Shown here piece after piece: positions 20,570-21,642 of a DNA stretch of 21,642 bases. The stretch comes from JAGDXZ01 sp049965975 (GTDB taxonomy: Archaea > Micrarchaeota > Micrarchaeia > Micrarchaeales > CABMGC01). The number at the start of each line of letters is the position of its first letter. The first letter of the stretch is position 1. Made by a program: the position numbers and the translations under genes. The notes beneath the pieces were generated by a model. It saw nothing but the letters and a program-made list of their open reading frames with translations, had not been told where the DNA came from and ran no database searches. Location: the NCBI GenBank assembly GCA_049965975.1, contig JBMFVN010000004.1, positions 1 through 21,642 on the forward strand, read 5' to 3'.

Positions 20570-21634
20570 TTGGAAAGGAAAATAGAATACAGGCAGCTAG
20601 CATACATTCTTGTGCTGTTCATACTTGTCCAGCTTCTCGGCCTGCTTACAGTTTTTTATTTCGTGCCGCCGCAGGAGATTTACAGCGTACCCGTAAGCAC
20701 AGCAGCATCTTATTCGGCTGCAGAGCAGGCCCTAGTCTTCTTCGCATACATAATAATAGGCACACTAATTCTGCTAGCTGTATTCCGCTTTTACCACGGC
20801 GTCAAGATATACGCAATAATAGAAGGCATAGTTGTGGTCTCGGCTTCTTTTTACTTCTTTGCAATAGTTCTTGGCAGCTTGTTTCCTCAGCAAAGCGCCA
20901 TGTATTATGTTCTTGCGGCATCAATAGCTTTGCCGATCCTGCTTCTTTACGAGAAGCACAGGCACCCTGGCCTGAGGAACGAGGTAGCGATAATAGCCAG
21001 CGTTGGAGCAGGAGTAGTGCTAGGCCTCGTTCTCTCGTTCTTTGTAGCTTTCATATTCATGGCGATAATAGCTGCTTATGACTACATTTCGGTATTTGTA
21101 ACAAGGCATATGCTCACCTTGGGCAGGGAAGCCGTCAACAGGAATATGGCCCTGCTCATAGGCTCTTCAGATATTGAGCTGGTGCCAACAAGCTATATTA
21201 GCAAGAAGGAGCTCAAGCAGTTCAAAAAGCAATTCAAAATAGCCAGCCTTAAAAACGCAGAACTGAAGAAGCTTATCAAAAAAGGCGCAATACCAATACC
21301 TACTCAGGCTGCTCTTGGAACTGGAGACCTTGCCCTGCCATTGATGCTCGCTGTGAGCGCCTATGCCTCGCTTTTGAGCTATTTCACTGCAGCTGTTATC
21401 ACTTCAGGAGCAATAATAGGGCTTGTTTTCACAATGTACATGCTCAAAAAGTACAAGATAGGCTTGCCTGCCATACCGCCGCTGTTTGCATTCATATGCA
21501 TTGCGTTGGGATTTGTTTACCTTGCAAACATCGAGGCTGCTGCGGGCCTGTTCCTTATAGGCATAGCACTGATTCTGCTTATGCTGCGCACTGCGATGAA
21601 AGTTGCAAACCAGAGGTCAAGGAGCGTATTCTGA
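20570..21634 (+). CDS. Presenilin/signal peptide peptidase-like intramembrane aspartyl protease
   Basis: A 354-residue membrane protein with about nine hydrophobic helices, the topology of the A22 aspartyl proteases. The two catalytic Asp are D171 in the YD motif (IIAAYDYISVF) and D253 in the GxGD motif (ALGTGDLALP), separated by a cytosolic Lys-rich loop as in presenilins. The third motif, normally PAL, reads P300-A301-I302-P303. Archaeal members cleave membrane-bound peptides, but natural substrates are poorly known; signal peptide remnants are one possibility. TTG 20570 is used because no upstream start is in frame after the TATA box, and GTG lies 5 bases before it. It takes the place where ribosomal genes usually continue. 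Confidence 0.85.
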   Translation: MERKIEYRQLAYILVLFILVQLLGLLTVFYFVPPQEIYSVPVSTAASYSAAEQALVFFAYIIIGTLILLAVFRFYHGVKIYAIIEGIVVVSASFYFFAIVLGSLFPQQSAMYYVLAASIALPILLLYEKHRHPGLRNEVAIIASVGAGVVLGLVLSFFVAFIFMAIIAAYDYISVFVTRHMLTLGREAVNRNMALLIGSSDIELVPTSYISKKELKQFKKQFKIASLKNAELKKLIKKGAIPIPTQAALGTGDLALPLMLAVSAYASLLSYFTAAVITSGAIIGLVFTMYMLKKYKIGLPAIPPLFAFICIALGFVYLANIEAAAGLFLIGIALILLMLRTAMKVANQRSRSVF

Positions 21635-21642
21635 TTATCTTG

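Overview
The window is archaeal. It carries both subunits of the archaeal DNA polymerase D, an archaeal S10-type ribosomal cluster that includes a SUI1/aIF1 gene, the archaeal L34e-cmk-L14e trio, and pilin-like proteins with class III signal peptides, alongside good TATA boxes and GGTG-type ribosome binding sites. Family features (an 'SAMEYLMTYGWAIL' pilin head, small proteins, heavy ATA and AGG/AGA codon use) suggest a DPANN archaeon, most plausibly Micrarchaeota. That placement is inference, not proof. The DNA is nearly fully coding, with no intergenic gap over 300 bases. I see no tRNA, rRNA, CRISPR array, insertion sequence or intein.

Layout. 1-381 is the C-terminal end of a secreted, probably pilin-like protein. 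485-2977 is a B12-dependent (class II) ribonucleotide reductase. 2992-3477 (minus) is a second pilin-like protein. 3664-8619 is a polB-polC operon for the two PolD subunits, so dNTP synthesis and the replicative polymerase lie almost side by side. 8692-11284 (minus) reads L34e, cytidylate kinase, L14e, then a class III aminotransferase. 11407-12090 is an unrecognised protein transcribed divergently from L34e. 12187-12840 is a two-domain protein disulfide oxidoreductase. It overlaps, tail to tail, a Cas4/RecB-like nuclease (12803-13606, minus), which is divergent from a GAPN-type aldehyde dehydrogenase (13719-15131). 15253-20466 is the ribosomal run L3-L4-L23-L2-S19-L22-S3-L29-aIF1, with several ATGA or short overlaps that imply translational coupling. 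It ends at a strong imperfect hairpin, and the next gene (20570-21634) is a presenilin-like membrane aspartyl protease instead of the usual RNase P p29/S17/L14 genes.

Most genes are core information-processing or central-metabolism genes. The parts that stand out are: the L34e gene, whose expected first codon is ATA behind a well-placed GGTG; a Cas4-like nuclease whose Cys triad sits at the N-terminus; a reductase whose TSCPD domain has lost all four cysteines; long Q/K/A-rich tails on L22 and S3; an 18-bp perfect palindrome upstream of polB; and an orphan protein sharing a promoter region with L34e.
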